From Gari tellinella (lineage: Eukaryota; Mollusca; Bivalvia; Cardiida; Psammobiidae): DNA of 64,000 nucleotides. The position numbers were made by a program, and so were the translations under genes. Of this stretch, positions 1 through 12,434 are shown piece by piece. Numbering within the stretch: the stretch's first letter is position 1; every line of letters starts with the position of its first letter. The stretch lies in NCBI GenBank assembly GCA_922989275.2, contig OV277857.1, forward strand, positions 50,507,083 to 50,571,082, in the 5' to 3' direction. A model generated the notes under the pieces. It was given only the letters and a program-made list of their open reading frames with translations, searched no databases and had not been told where the DNA came from.

Positions 1-864
1 CAACGGTTCAGGTACTTCACGGTTTGGTTCGGGTTCGAGTAGACCTTTTCGGTTATTTCGGTTCGGGTATTAGGATAAGAACTTGATAAAATCAACCAGA
101 AAAAAATTCTCATTTACTGCAGTCTGGCACATATCTACGCAGACAATAGATCTACACACTTTTTCGAAAACGCTATCACTGTCATCTATAATTTTATCAT
201 ATGTAAGAGAAAGATGTGCATTTCTTTCTACCATTTTAGGACAGACTGTAGCAAATTTAGGCGTGGTTCGTCCCGACCTGTTTTTCATTGAAGTTTCGTA
301 ACTAAGCTTTCAGCGTATTTTGTTTGTCATTCTGGCTGGTCTTCCTTAAATGCCTCATCAGCCTTCTATTTAAAAGCGCTAGAAGAACCACCTAGCTCCA
401 ATTATATTATTATTTTACTGAAAAAGTCATTTATATTTCAGTTTAATTATTTACATCGCCATTCGCAATTTGCGGTCGCTAAGTAATAGGCTGGTTACCC
501 TTTTTTTGATGCTGATTCGACTTTGGTACCTTTGAAGCCGGGATATCAATCGTGCGCATGCGTTAAGTGCTGGGTTTCCCGGAATTATAAATAGCCGATA
601 TGAAAAGAATGAGACGGACGAGAAGCGAGCTATTTAAATTACTGCAAGAAGAAAAGGTTAGAATTGTGATTTAACCTTACATTTTGGAACGTCTGACTAT
701 CAAAAATATACACGCAGACTGCACGCTGATTGGTAAATTAGCGGTCTAGTGTAATTTACCATACATCGGCGCACCGAACCGAAAATTTGCGGTGCCGACC
801 CGAAACTCGAACCGAGACAAACGAACCGAAAATAACCGAAATTCGGTGAACCGTTGCAGTCCTA
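1..864. mobile_element. hAT-like non-autonomous DNA element, left end cut by window
   Basis: The right end, read inward on the minus strand, begins TAGGACTGCAACGGTTC. The window starts with CAACGGTTCAGG in the opposite orientation, so the two ends are inverted repeats. Both ends are rich in CGGTTCGG-type motifs (to about 80, and from about 770). Ends of the form TAGGxxTGCAACGG are typical of the hAT superfamily. No transposase reading frame is visible. The first few bases and the left target duplication lie outside the window. Confidence 0.6.
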
Positions 865-1260
865 GTTGGCGACTATTTTAAGCAGAGTAATGCCCCTTTA
901 TTGTCAAAAATGGGCATTTAAAAAAAACAGAAGTTTTTTATTTTTCAATTGATTTCAAATTTGCTATGGTGATACAATGAATGAAGTGACTTAATATATA
1001 TTACGGGTTTTCGGTTTGACTCTGTATTTTCAGAGTTATGCCCCTTCACATAATTTTTTTAACAATATATTGTTTCCTGATAATAATTTTACTTACATTT
1101 TGTCTATTGTAACCAAATTTTATATTTAGCTTTCTCATCATACAGGGAAGGCACCTGTGAATTTTGGTTCCTGTTAAATTTCAGACGTTGGCGACTATTT
1201 TTAGCAGAGTTATCTTTATTGTCAAAAATGGGCACTTTTTAAAAAACCCAGAACTTTTTT
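865..1260. repeat. Two diverged tandem copies, about 322-bp period
   Basis: The string TTGGCGACTATTTT, followed by AGCAGAG and TTATTGTCAAAAATGGGCA, occurs at 865 and again at 1187. The spacer is AT-rich. No open frame or terminal repeat was seen. The first copy begins directly at the hAT-like element, so that element may have inserted at or near the unit boundary. Confidence 0.5.
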
Positions 1261-2190
1261 CTTGACTATCGCAATACTATCCGGATAGTACTTGAGCTAT
1301 CGCAATACTACAGCATAGTCTTTTTGAGATCGATAGTCGGGCCTGCACTCCAGGCGACTTTTTCCAGTCGGCCTGAGTCCGGACGACTTTGACACCCGCC
1401 GGCCATGACGGGCGTATTTTGTCGCACTGCGGTGCTCTTGTTATATATTAGATTTACCCTATACAATAGAGAGGACGATATTATTTCCTATTTAAACACA
1501 GAAGAAACGCAAACGCTAAAAACAAAAGTTAGAAATCTGCATTTTTTTAAAAACAAATTCAAATTTATCCTTGCAAACACCCCAGTTGTTCACGGTAGAG
1601 ACCCGGATGTGCCTGTAAAGATCCTGCGTTGCTCCGGCATTCCCGGATGAAGCCGGTTATGGTTTCTGTCCCGGTGACCCCGGTTGTATTAAACATTTTA
1701 AAGCATCCGGGGTTGTACTGCCGGTTTGCTAAACCAGGACTCACCGGGGACCCAAACCGGGACAGTGAGATCGTGGCTTAAGCAATTGTTGACTGCAAAA
1801 ATATATAATGTATAATCCTATGCCTCTATGATAAGCATAGTTTTCATAAAACCGCAGCTCTAATGTTTGTATATAATCAGTGGCGGCTATCTAGACAGAG
1901 CCAAGGTTGCATTTTAGCCACAGGGTGTGGGTTTACAGTTTTGCAAAGCTGCTATCTACTTGTTCAAATGAAAGAATGGTTTCTTCCATCTATGTCTGGT
2001 GCGACAGAAGAACAGTTACACACCAATGTGACACCATACACCTCATTCATCTCTCTTGTTGTTTAATGCATGCAACTGAAGACCCACTGATTGTGTACCG
2101 GTATATAACTTGTGACAGCTTAGAGGGCAGGATGAAAGTTGTCAAAACAGAAAAACTTCTATAAATTTGGAGCTGATCAGTGATTAGAAC
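1261..2190. other. Intergenic, no gene recognised
   Basis: Contains short inverted motifs (CTATCGCAATACTA at about 1267 and 1300) and a CG-richer patch at about 1620-1770 with repeated CCGG-type words. A frame of about 80 codons at 1405-1650 has no recognisable domain and I do not regard it as a gene. Confidence 0.4.
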
Positions 2191-2870
2191 TCAAATTTAA
2201 TACCCAGAAAGTGTATATAGGACATATTCTGCAAGAAATCCTGATAAAATCATATAAAAATGTTTGAAAATCTGCAAATAAAGCAGTGTTTGATACAGGT
2301 TATAGCTAAATACAGGACAAAAGTAAAGCAGATGGCCAAAATGTCTTTTCACTGAAGTGTTTCATTTAATTCCAAACCCAAAAGGTGTATATGGGACATA
2401 TTCTGCAAGGAGAACTGTTAAATGCATTGAAAATGTTTGATATTTCTGCAATAAACAGTCAATATTGTGTAAAGCGACTACTGAAAAATGTACAAAAAGT
2501 AGTCTTTGATAAAGGTTATAGTTTATTACAGGACAAAATAGAGCAGATGGCCCAAATGAATTTTCATTGAAGTATTTAATTTATTTCCACAGTCAGAAAC
2601 TTTATATAGGACATATACAAGAAAAAACATTGACAAGCCATGAAATGTTTGAAAATGCTGCATTAAACAGCCAATTCTGTGTTAACCAGTCCATCAAAAG
2701 TGTATTAGTAGCAGTATTTGATACAGGTTATGGCTAAATTAGTAGAATAATAAAGCACAAAGGTAAAGCAGCTGGCCAAAAGTTATAATTAATTATTTAT
2801 TTACTGAAGTATTTGAATAAAGGTTTTGCTTTACTCCATCAATACGCCTATTTACACATTTACTTTGTTC
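2190..2870. repeat. Diverged tandem array, units of about 175-215 bp
   Basis: Units begin with GTGTATAT-GGGACATATTCTGCAAG or close variants at about 2208, 2383 and 2598. Each continues through a poorly conserved middle to a shared GATACAGGTTATAGCTAAAT / AAAGCAGATGGCCAAA segment. A further remnant (GGAAGTGTACATTAGGACATA) lies near 3040. A reading frame at 2385-2570 is only one of these units and is not taken as coding. Confidence 0.6.
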
Positions 2871-3350
2871 CTCCACTGGAGAAAATAGTTAAATTTATAC
2901 AGTTATGCATTATTATGTGCAATATTACCTATATCCTAGCAGATGGAACTTGAAAGCAGCTGACAATTCAGTATGATGTGACAATTTGGAAATAGTTGAC
3001 AATTTCAACACAGTGGTTAGACCTCAGGATCCAAAACCAGGAAGTGTACATTAGGACATAATATTATCTTCAAAAAATAAAGCAAAGTGAAAACTGTGAA
3101 AAAACTGTGAAAAATCAGTATAATGTGACATTGTGGAAATACTTGACAATTTCAACACTTCCTGAGAGCCTGCCTGCACTTCTAAAGCTACCTGGCCTTA
3201 AATTTGTTTTATTGCAATAATAAAACGAATTCAATGCCAGAAGGTCCAAAGTCCTTACAAAAAGCTGATGGGAAGAAGTATGGTGTAAACTTTGTGCCAT
3301 TAAATTTTTCAAAATAAGTCTTTCTCAAGGTTGCTAATGTATCCCCTAAC

Positions 3351-3423
3351 GCCAGTGTAGTTTAATTGGTAAGAACGTACTCTATAATGGAGGGAGGTCT
3401 GGGTTCGAATCCCAGCGCTGGCT
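3351..3423 (+). tRNA. tRNA-like gene, anticodon arm irregular
   Basis: A 73-nt cloverleaf can be drawn. Acceptor GCCAGTG pairs with CGCTGGC (one T-G), the D stem GTTT pairs with GAAC, and the T arm is CTGGG-TTCGAAT-CCCAG. Both internal Pol III promoter boxes are good: box A TAGTTTAATTGG and box B GGTTCGAATCC. The anticodon arm is poor: TACTC/GAGGG has an A-G mismatch, and the loop TATAATG lacks the U expected at position 33, so I cannot assign an amino acid. No T-run terminator follows closely. It may be a tRNA pseudogene or SINE source rather than a working gene. Confidence 0.5.
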
Positions 3424-4065
3424 TTATAAAAAAAAAAATGTTGACAAAAGCTTCCTTGGGATTGTTTTTAATGAAAATTTAACAGCCATGTGCACAGAAA
3501 ATTCTCCAATATATCTGAAATATCCACGAGTGTGTGTGAAATAAGAAATGAAAACATGACTTTTATGGTGTTGTTAAGGTTATGTTATATTCATATTAAT
3601 CCCTTCTATCTACCTTTTCCTCACATTTCCAGTAAAACTGCTTTTGAGTGCAAATACAGGACCAAAAATGCTAAAAAAGTGTGATTAAGCCCCGATTTTA
3701 GCTTTATAAATTATGAAAAAACACTTTTCTCCCAATATTTCTTTGTTTTACCACTCTGTGGTATTTTACATAAATAACCCATTTTACGCCTTTAAAATAG
3801 CTGTGGCTCGTTGCTGGGGTGAAAAGGGCTAAAAATGGGGTAAATTTAACGCATGTAGCGACCTTGTAAAATCCCGTCAAATTTCACAATAGAAACGCTT
3901 TAACTCGCATTTTTTGGCGTTTCCCTCTCGAATAGACATCAATGTACATGAAAAACACGAGTTGGTGGTAAAAAACATATATCTTGCCCTAGGCTCCTAT
4001 TTCTCGGAGCCAGAATTTAGGCGCAAAAATTTGAAAATGCCGTCTTTGAACTGAATTTATGACCT
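3424..4065. other. AT-rich intergenic sequence, nothing recognised
   Basis: No coding frame with a recognisable domain, no inverted repeat and no tandem structure seen. A short A-run follows the tRNA-like gene. Confidence 0.4.
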
Positions 4066-4069
4066 TTAA

Positions 4070-5023
4070 GGGTGTATCCAACCCATAAGCGCTTTTTTCA
4101 AAGTATCAAACTTTTTTCTACATGTATCATTGTTTTTTTGGAAGAGCTATTTATGATGAATGAAAAAATGGGAAAAAATATATATGGTGGTGTCCTTGTT
4201 TTTGAGCTACAGCGATTTGAAAAAGGTATGTCAAATTTAGATTTTTGTTCTCAAATTTTACCCATTCAGAGTACAAGCTTCAGTAAAATCTGTTTCAAAA
4301 CAAAACAAACATGGTAATTTGGGGTTTCTTTATTTCATGTCTATGGTGATATTTCCACATATAGAAACCAAATTTAGACAAAGCAGGCACCAGGTTTGAA
4401 CAATATGGATCCTTGAATATCAAAAATATGCTTTTTATAGGGCATGATTTTATTAGATTTTTTATTTTGTGAAAAAAAAGTAAAAAAGTTTGAAAATGAA
4501 ATAGTTCTAGAATTAAACTTTTTCTTATATTCTACCAAATGAAAGCCAATGCTAAGGCAGTTCAAAATAGGAAAAGAAATTGAAAGGTCAGTGTTGAAAA
4601 TTTTGAGTTATTAAAGTAAAAAGAGTTATCTTCCCTTACAAAATTTACAAAAAAGTAGGCCTACCATATCGATGGTATTTAGAGCTTTATAAATTTCACA
4701 TTTAGGCCTTTTTTTCCTTAAATTAGTTTTTGTATGAAGAAATACTACCATAGATAGGAAATAAATAACACAAAACCAAATTATCATAATTATTTTCATT
4801 TAAAATGGATTTTATTGAAGCGGGCTGTTTGAAAAGGACAAAATAAGAGAAAGTGGGTGGGGTAAATTTTACATGGCCATAGAGCCAACTGTTGTTCACC
4901 AAAATGTACACTTTTTTATTTTTTCATTCATTTTAAATAGCAAATAGCTCTTCAATACAAAACCATCATAACGTGTTTTCATATACTTTGAACATTTCTT
5001 AAATTCATGACATTGATACACCC
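4070..5023. mobile_element. 954-bp fold-back element with TTAA target duplication (copy 1)
   Basis: Flanked by TTAA at 4066-4069 and 5024-5027, with termini GGGTGTATC...GATACACCC. The two halves are diverged inverted copies of each other: a GATGAATGAAAAAATxGxAAAAA block and a TATTTCATGTCTATGGT-type block occur head to head. A second copy, inverted, lies at 38618-39562 with the same TTAA flanks. No transposase is encoded, so it must move in trans if at all. The TTAA target is that of piggyBac-type transposases, but the termini are not close enough to assign a family. Confidence 0.75.
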
Positions 5024-5027
5024 TTAA

Positions 5028-5699
5028 CCTGCATTGTGGCATACAAACGGGATATGTTTGTTTAGGGCATTCAATTTTACTCATTTCCTGAAAATTTGGA
5101 AAAAATCGGCCCATATATGGAAGAATGGTGCGCGACACATCGAGGTAGGGGGGTCCCAGACGGCCGTTTTTGGAGGTGATAATCGGGTTTTTTGTCCGCT
5201 GTAAACCCCCCCCCCCCTCTCGGAAATTGAATTAATTTCTAGCAGGTGGCTTCTCAAAGCAATGTGTTTGACTTTCACATTGCTTTGCAGTGTTTCAATC
5301 CTTTAGTTGGCTGTAACGTAGGGCTGTTAAATATCTTTTGGTTGCCATTCATTTAATTCCAGATCATTTGTTTCGAGTTAAGTGCTTCTTGATAAAATAG
5401 GTATTTACTATCTCTATCTTTCTGTTTAGTTCGTATTATTTTAATAAATTTTATTTGAACAAAAACTAACCAGTTTTGTTATGCACTTTATGCCCTTCTA
5501 TAAATTGAATACATGGAGTCCTAAATGTCAAGGTCACCTTGACGTTTTGGCATGATAGATTATTTGCTGTCTGTTCAAGGGGCAGCCAAGCCTGACAGTA
5601 GCTTCTTCATATAAAAAGGATTCCAACACTTGAAAAATAATACTTTATTGTTATAACAAACCTCTAATCATCTAGCCCTATCTGTCCTCTCAGGCCTTT
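5028..5699. other. Intergenic with a poly-C tract
   Basis: A run of C lies at about 5206-5218. The remainder is AT-rich without recognisable genes or repeats. Confidence 0.35.
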
Positions 5700-6140
5700 C
5701 ATTAAGATAGGTAACCATTGAAGCAGGTTTAAAGTAAAGTAGAATGCTCCTAAAGGCACATTGTATTTTATTTTCAGATTGCTTTAAGCTTTCACCTACT
5801 AGAATGTAGAAAATATTTGTTTTTTTAACAGGCACTGTTACATTTGCCATGATTTGGCATCCAAAATGGGACAGACAGTGTTAATGATCTTCTTCCTTGT
5901 GAGATTCGGGTGAAAAAGGAAGTAGTGTCTGGTGGAAAATCAAACAGTCCCAGACCTATATAGTGGCTTGGTAGCATAGTGGTTATAGAGGTTTTCCTTC
6001 ACTGAAAACTGACTGTCCGATATATGCTCTGTAAGATAACATTCCTTTAACCTAGCACATGGTAGCTTAAAGTAAAAGCATACTATGCTTTAATTTCAGC
6101 CTGCTTTAACAAATCACCAGTCTATAATACTGAAAGCATG
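5700..6140. repeat. Two decayed core-A hairpins
   Basis: At about 5712-5800 and 6066-6115 the sequence follows the core-A palindrome (AAAGTAAAG...CTTTACTTTCAG, with flanks GGTAGCTTAAAG and CACCTACTAGAAT) but with many changes. No TTAA-delimited ends could be fixed. Confidence 0.5.
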
Positions 6141-7017
6141 CTACATGGACATGGGTTAATGCTATGTAAATGGTTAAGATTTCATTTACTGCAGGTATCA
6201 AACAAGCAAAAACTGATAAAGCTCCATTTTGCTTTCTGGATTAATTTAAAACTTTAATTAATTGACCAAAGGTGGGCCGGGTTTGCATAATGGCAGGTCA
6301 AAGTTACTGTGACAAGCTCTTCATGTCCGTCGTTATTCATTGCTAAAATTATGCTTTGGACTTTTGTCTTGTTTGTTTTTAGCAACCCCCCCCCCCCTTT
6401 CAACTGGCGATGCCATTCTTTGCTTACTGACTTTTAAAGATCAGATAAGCTTGTGACGACACAATTACAATGGTTCTTTATTTAGGATACAGAACCATTT
6501 CGAAGTATCCGAAGGTGCAGTTATAAAAAAAATCGAATCTATTCAGTAGGCTTCGAGCATGTCAGTGCGGTTAATCAGTCAGTAAAGTTTAATTCCGTGT
6601 GAAAAATAACTTCTTCATCATAAATCAACTTACTTTTGAACAAACAGCCTTATGCTTGTTGATCCTATCCAAGTTCAGTTGCTCATTAGGCCCAGAGTAC
6701 CACAAGCCTTTATCCAACGCTTACACTTGTCAATATCCGATTTTGGAGTAGGAAACTTTACAAAACGACCACCTCCGAGCCTCCCTGGATACCTCTCGTC
6801 AGCGTTACAGGTTCCCCAAGCACACCGAACTACCATTGTTCAAAATCAGCTCTTAATATGATAAATATATAACGAAATAGCGTTTAGACCTTATTGTTGT
6901 CAAGCGTTTGTTTGTGGGACAAATATGGCGGATAGCTACAGCGCGCGTCGCCGTTAATCGAGGGTGTTATCTGATTGGTCAATATTCTTCATTGCAAAGT
7001 GCGCCCGGATCCATGAA
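6141..7017. other. Intergenic, no gene recognised
   Basis: Contains a poly-C tract near 6387-6399. Frames of 60-70 codons at about 6652-6861 and 6908-7102 show no known motif and are not called. Confidence 0.35.
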
Positions 7018-7352
7018 TAGTAGTAGTAGTAGTAGTTGTAGTAGAAGTTATCTAGCTTTAGTTTTAGAAGTAGATAAAGTACATAATATAGTAGAGTGCT
7101 AAGATAAGGGGTAGACCGAGTAGAGTTAGGAGTAGGTAGTGGTATTGTTAGGAGTAGGTAGTGGTAGTATTAGGGGTAGGTAGTGGTAGTATTAGGAATA
7201 AGTAGTGCTAGTATTATGGGTAGGTAGAGTAGTGTTAGGAGTAGGTAGTATTAGGAGTAGTTGGAGTAGTGTTAGGTGTAGAATAGTGGTAGTATTAGGG
7301 ATAGGTAGAGTATTGTTAGGAGTAGGTAGTGGTAGTGTTAGGAGTAGGTAGT
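7018..7352. repeat. GTAGTGGTAGTATTAGGAGTAG-type minisatellite
   Basis: Begins with a (TAG)n run and continues as irregular 12-30-bp variants of AGTAGGTAGTGGTAGTRTTAGG. The minus-strand open frame here (low-complexity Leu/Pro/Thr/Asn) comes from the repeat. Confidence 0.85.
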
Positions 7353-7358
7353 ATGAGG

Positions 7359-7545
7359 GTATGAAATTAATTTTCAAGGCCAATGAAGATCTATATTTTC
7401 ACGTGCTTGGTGTTCTTGGTCTGGTCAAAGATACACTTTTAAGGGATGTTATAACAGGCACAGGTGGAAGATCCGCTTTCGTTTCCTTATCTATACCTGC
7501 AACGAGATATAATGCCCTGTGCTTGAAAATTAATTTCATTCATAA
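7359..7545. mobile_element. About 185-bp fold-back element
   Basis: Terminal inverted repeats ATGAAATTAATTTTCAAG at the left and CTTGAAAATTAATTTCAT at the right. No coding. The left end abuts the minisatellite. Confidence 0.55.
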
Positions 7546-8569
7546 CGTCTGTTGAAAATATGGATCCCAAAAATGTGGGTGCCCTGGCTGCCCACTATGA
7601 GTTATTCAAACGGTCTCAGTAAGGGATTTATATTTTAAAATAACAGAGTAAACTTACAAAACATTGCCGGCAATAGCAATGGAGACAGTTTTCTACTTCA
7701 GATGCAAATATTAATTTCAAATTGGTCTAGAGTTTTAGAAAACAAGAGGCCCATGCGGGCCTAAATATCGCTCACCTGGAAAAACCAACACAAGGGTCAC
7801 ATGACCCCTGGGGTGGGGTCATTTTTGACCCCAGGGACATAATTTGAACAAACTTGATAGAGGACCTAAAGACGATGCATTGTGACAAATATCTAAGCTC
7901 AGGGCTACTGTGGTTTCAGACAAGAAGATTTTTTTAAGTTTTCATTGAAAAAATCTACTTTTAGCTCCTGTGACCTAGATATGCAACGGACCGGAACAAT
8001 ATTTACAATATTGGTTCAGGGCTACCAGAAGTGTCACCATGCCAAATATCAAAGCTCTGGCCATATTAGTTTCAGAAAAAGAGATGTTTGAAGATTTCAC
8101 TATATAACTCTATGTAAAATTACGACCCCCGGGGCGGGGTCATTTTTTACCCCAGGGACATAATTTGAACAAACTTGATAGAGGACCTAAAGACGATGCT
8201 TTGTGCCAAATATCTAAGCTCAGGGTACTGTGGTTTCAGACAAGAAGATTTTTTAAGTTTTCATTGAAAGAATCTATTTTTAGCTTCTGTGACCTAGATA
8301 TGCAACAGACCGGAACCATATTTACAATATTGGTTCAGGGCTTCCAGAAGTGTCACCATGCCAAATATCAACGCTTTACCCATATTAGTTTCAGAAAAAG
8401 AGATGTTTGAAGATTTCACTATATAACTCTATGTAAAATTACGACCCCCGGGGTGGGGTCATTTATGACCCCAGGGACATAATTTGACCAAACTTGATAG
8501 AGGACCTAAAGACGATGCTTTGTGCCAAATATCTAAGCTCAGGGTACTGTGGTTTCAGACAAGAAGATT

Positions 8570-9654
8570 TTTAGCTCACCTGGCACGAAGTGCCAAGGTG
8601 AGCTTTTAGGATCGCTGGATGTCCGTCGTTCGTCGTCTGTCCGTCCGTCCGTCCGTCCGTTCACAATTGGTTGTGAACACTCTAGCGGCTACAAATTTCA
8701 TCTGATCTTCATGAAACTTGATGACAATGTTTGTCTTAATGAAATCTAGGTCAAGTTTGAATGTGGGTTATGTCCGGTCAAAAACTAGGTCACTAGGTCA
8801 AATCATAGAAAAACCTTGTGAACACTCTAGAGGCTACAAATCTCATTAGATTTTAATACAACTTGGTCAGAATGTTTGACTAATTGATATCTAGGCCAAG
8901 TTCGAATATGGGTCATGTCAGGTTAAAAACTAGGTCACTAGGTCAATTCATAGAAAAACCTTGTTAACCCTCTAGAGGCTACACATCTCATTGGATCTTA
9001 ATGAAACTTGGTCAGAATGTTTGCCTCATTGATATCTAGGTCAAGTTCAAATATGTGTCATGTCCGGTCAAAAACTAGGTCACTAGGTCAAATCATATAA
9101 AAACCTTGTGAACACTCTAGAGGCTACAAATCTCATTAGATTTTAATGCAACTTGGTCAGAATGTTTGCCTAATTGATATCTAGGTCAAGTTCGAATATG
9201 GGTCATGTCCGGTCAAAAACTAGGTCACTAGGTCAAATTATAGAAAAACCTTGTGAATACTCTAGAGGCTACAAATTTCATTGGATTTTAATGCAACTTG
9301 GTCTGGATGTTTGCCTAATTGATATCTAGATCAAGTTCAAATATGGGTCATGTCTGGTCAAAAACTGGGTCACTGCGTCAAATCAAAGAAAAACATTGTT
9401 AACCCTCTAGAGGCTTCAATCTCATTAGATCTGAATGAAATATTGTCAGAATGTTTGCCTACATCAAATCTAGGTCAAAATCAAACAAAGATTGTGTCTG
9501 GTCAAAAACAAGGTCACTAGGTCAAATCATAGAAAATTCTTGTTAACACTCTAGAGGTTTATTGTGCATCATGTCCAGTCGTAATCTATATCACTATAGG
9601 TCAAGTTTACATGGTTAACCAGGTGAGCGATTTAGGGCCATAGTGGCCCTTGTT
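8570..9654 (-). mobile_element. Inner GCTCACCTG-family insertion 1 (reverse)
   Basis: On the plus strand it starts TTAGCTCACCTGGCACG with the hairpin GGCACGAAGTGCC, then a (CCGT)n stretch. It ends CAGGTGAGCGATTTAGGGCC then TAGTGGCCCTTGTT, the mirror of the outer ends. The body is tandem units of about 136 bp with ACTAGGTCACTAGGTCAAAT. Between AAGAAGATTTT and TAAGTTTTCATTG the same unit elsewhere is uninterrupted (for example 13064-13085), giving an empty site. Confidence 0.75.
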
Positions 9655-9971
9655 TAAGTTTTCATTGAACAAATCTATTTTTAGCTCCTGTGACCTAGAT
9701 ATGCAACGGACCGGAACCATATTTACAATATTGGTTCAGGGCTTCCAGAAGTGTCACCATGCCAAATATCAACGCTTTACCCATATTAGTTTCAGAAAAA
9801 GAGATGTTTGAAGATTTCACTATATAACTCTATGTAAAATTACGACCCCCGGGGTGGGGTCATTTATGACCCCAGGGACATAATTTGACCAAACTTGATA
9901 GAGGACCTAAAGACGATGCTTTGTGCCAAATATCTAAGCTCAGGGTACTGTGGTTTCAGACAAGAAGATTT

Positions 9972-11192
9972 TTATCTCACCTGGCACGAAGTGCCAAGGT
10001 GAGCTTTTAGGATCGCTGGATGTCCGTCGTCCGTCGTCCGTCCGTCCGTCCGTTCACAATTGGTTGTGAACACTCTAGCGGCTACAAATTTCATCCGATC
10101 TTCATGAAACTTGATGACAATGTTTGTCTTAATGAAATCTAGGTCAAGTTCGAATGTGGGTCATGTCCGGTCAAAAACTAGGTCACTAGGTCAAATAATA
10201 GAAAAACCTTGTGAACACTCTAGAGGCTACAAATCTCATTGGATCTTAATGAAACATGATCAGAATGTTTGCCTAATTGATATCTAGGTCAAGTTTGAAT
10301 ATGGGTCATGTCCGGTTAAAAACTAGGTCACTAGGTCAAATCATAGAAAAACCTTGTGAACACTCTAGATGCTACAAATCTCATTAGATTTTAATGCAAC
10401 TTGGCCAGAATGTTTGACTAATTGATATCTAGGTCAAGTTCGAATATGGGTCATGTCAGGTCAAAAATTAGGTCACTAGGTCAATTCATAGAAAAACCTT
10501 GTTAACCCTCTAGAGGCTACACATCTCATTGGATCTTAATGACACTTGGTCAGAATGTTTGCCTCATTAACATCTAGGTCAAGTTCAAATATGTGTCATG
10601 TCCGGTCAAAAACTAGGTCACTAGGTCAAATCATATAAAAACCTTGTGAACACTCTAGAGGCTACAAATCTCATTAGATGTTAATGCAACTTGGTCAGAA
10701 TGTTTGCCTAATTGATATCTAGGTCAAGTTCGAATATGGGTCATGTCCGGTCAAAAACTAGGTCACTAGGTCAAATTATAGAAAAACCTTGTGAATACTC
10801 TAGAGGCTACAAATTTCATTGGATTTTAATGCAACTTGGTCTGGATGTTTGCCTAATTGATATCTAGATCAAGTTCAAATATGGGTCATGTCTGGTCAAA
10901 AACTGGGTCACTGCGTCAAATCAAAGAAAAACAGTGTTAACCCTCTAGAGGCTTCAATCTCATTAGATCTGAATGAAATATTGTCAGAATGTTTGCCTAC
11001 ATCAAATCTAGGTCAAAATCAAACAAAGATTGTGTCTGGTCAAAAACAAGGTCACTAGGTCAAATCATAGAAAATTCTTGTTAACACTCTAGAGGTTTAT
11101 TGTGCATCATGTCCAGTCATAATCTATATCACTATAGGTCAAGTTTACATGGTTAACCAGGTGAGCGATTTAGGGCCATGGTGGCCCTTGTT
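9972..11192 (-). mobile_element. Inner GCTCACCTG-family insertion 2 (reverse)
   Basis: Nearly identical to insertion 1 but about 136 bp longer, matching one extra internal tandem unit. It occupies the same point of the 320-bp unit. This indicates that an insertion-plus-unit block of about 1.4 kb was tandemly duplicated, rather than two independent insertions at one base. Confidence 0.75.
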
Positions 11193-11509
11193 TAAGTTTT
11201 CATTGAACAAATCTATTTTTAGTTCCTGTGACCTAGATATGCAACGGACCGGAACCATATTTACAATATTGGTTCAGGGCTACCAGAAGTGTCACCATGC
11301 CAAATATCAAAGCTCTGGCCATTATTAGTTTCAGAAAAAGAGATGTTTGAAGATTTCACTATATAACTCTATGTAAAATTACGACCCCCGGGGCGGGGTC
11401 ATTTTTTACCCCAGGGACATAATTTGAACAAACTTGATAGAGGACCTAAAGACGATGCTTTGTGCCAAATATCTAAGCTCAGGGTACTGTGGTTTCAGAC
11501 AAGAAGATT

Positions 11510-11564
11510 TTTAGCTCACCTGGCACGTAGTGCCAAGGTGAGCTTTTAGGATCGCTGGATGTCC

Positions 11565-11609
<45 letters not shown>

Positions 11610-12434
11610 CGTCCACAATTGTTCGTTAACACTCTAGCAGGTTCAAAAACTAGGTCACTAGGTCAAATTATCAAAAAATCTTGTTAACACTCAAGAGGCT
11701 ACAAATTTCATTGGATCTTCATGAAACTTCATCAATATGATTACCTCAATTAAATCTAGGCCAAGTTCGAATGTGGGTCATGTCCGGTCAAAAACTAGGT
11801 CACTAGGTCAAATTATCAAAAAACCTTGTTAACAGTCTAGAGGCTACAAATTTCATTTGATCTGCATGAAACTTCATCAATATGATTGCCTCAATAAAAT
11901 CTAGGCCAAGTTCGAATGTGGGTCATGCCCGGTCAACAACTAGATCACTAGGTCAAATCTTCGAAAAACCTTGTTAACACTCTAGAGACTACAAAATGTC
12001 ATTGGATCTTCATGAAACTTCATCAAAATGTTTGCCTCAATGAAATCTAGGTCAAGTTAAAATGTGGGTCATGTCTAGTCAAAAACTAGGTCACTAGGTC
12101 GAATCATCGAAAAACCTTATTAACACTCTAGAGACCACAAATTTGATTTGATCTTCATAAAACTTGATGAAAAGGTTTGCCTCAATGAAATATAGGTCAA
12201 GTTCAAATGTGGCTTATGTCTTGTCAAAAACTAGGTCACTAGGTCAAATCATCAAAAACCTCGTTAACACTCTAGAGACTACAAAATTCATTGAATCTTC
12301 ATGAAACTTGAACAAAATGTTTGTCTCATTGAAATCGAGGTCAAATTAGAATGAGGGTCATGCCCGGTCAAAAACTAGGTCACACGGTGTACATGGTTAC
12401 CAGGTGAGCGATTTAGGGCCATAGTGGCCCTTGT
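11510..12434 (-). mobile_element. Inner GCTCACCTG-family insertion 3 (reverse, diverged body)
   Basis: Same position and same termini as insertions 1 and 2. The simple-sequence stretch is (CTGT)n and the internal units are clearly diverged (CATGAAACTTCATCAATATG instead of AATGCAACTTGGTCAG). The body has therefore been exchanged or is much older than the nearly identical first two copies. Confidence 0.7.

Noticed and set aside
1620..1780. A possible short TIR element in a CCGG-rich patch
   Set aside because: Inverted matches are short and their pairing is not consistent. No target duplication could be identified.
7192..7383. Leu/Pro/Thr-rich minus-strand frame
   Set aside because: Translation of the TAG/GTAGG minisatellite.
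8570..12434. Regularly spaced repeats that might suggest a CRISPR-like array
   Set aside because: Units are about 136 bp, contiguous without unique spacers, and lie inside transposable-element ends. The window is eukaryotic.
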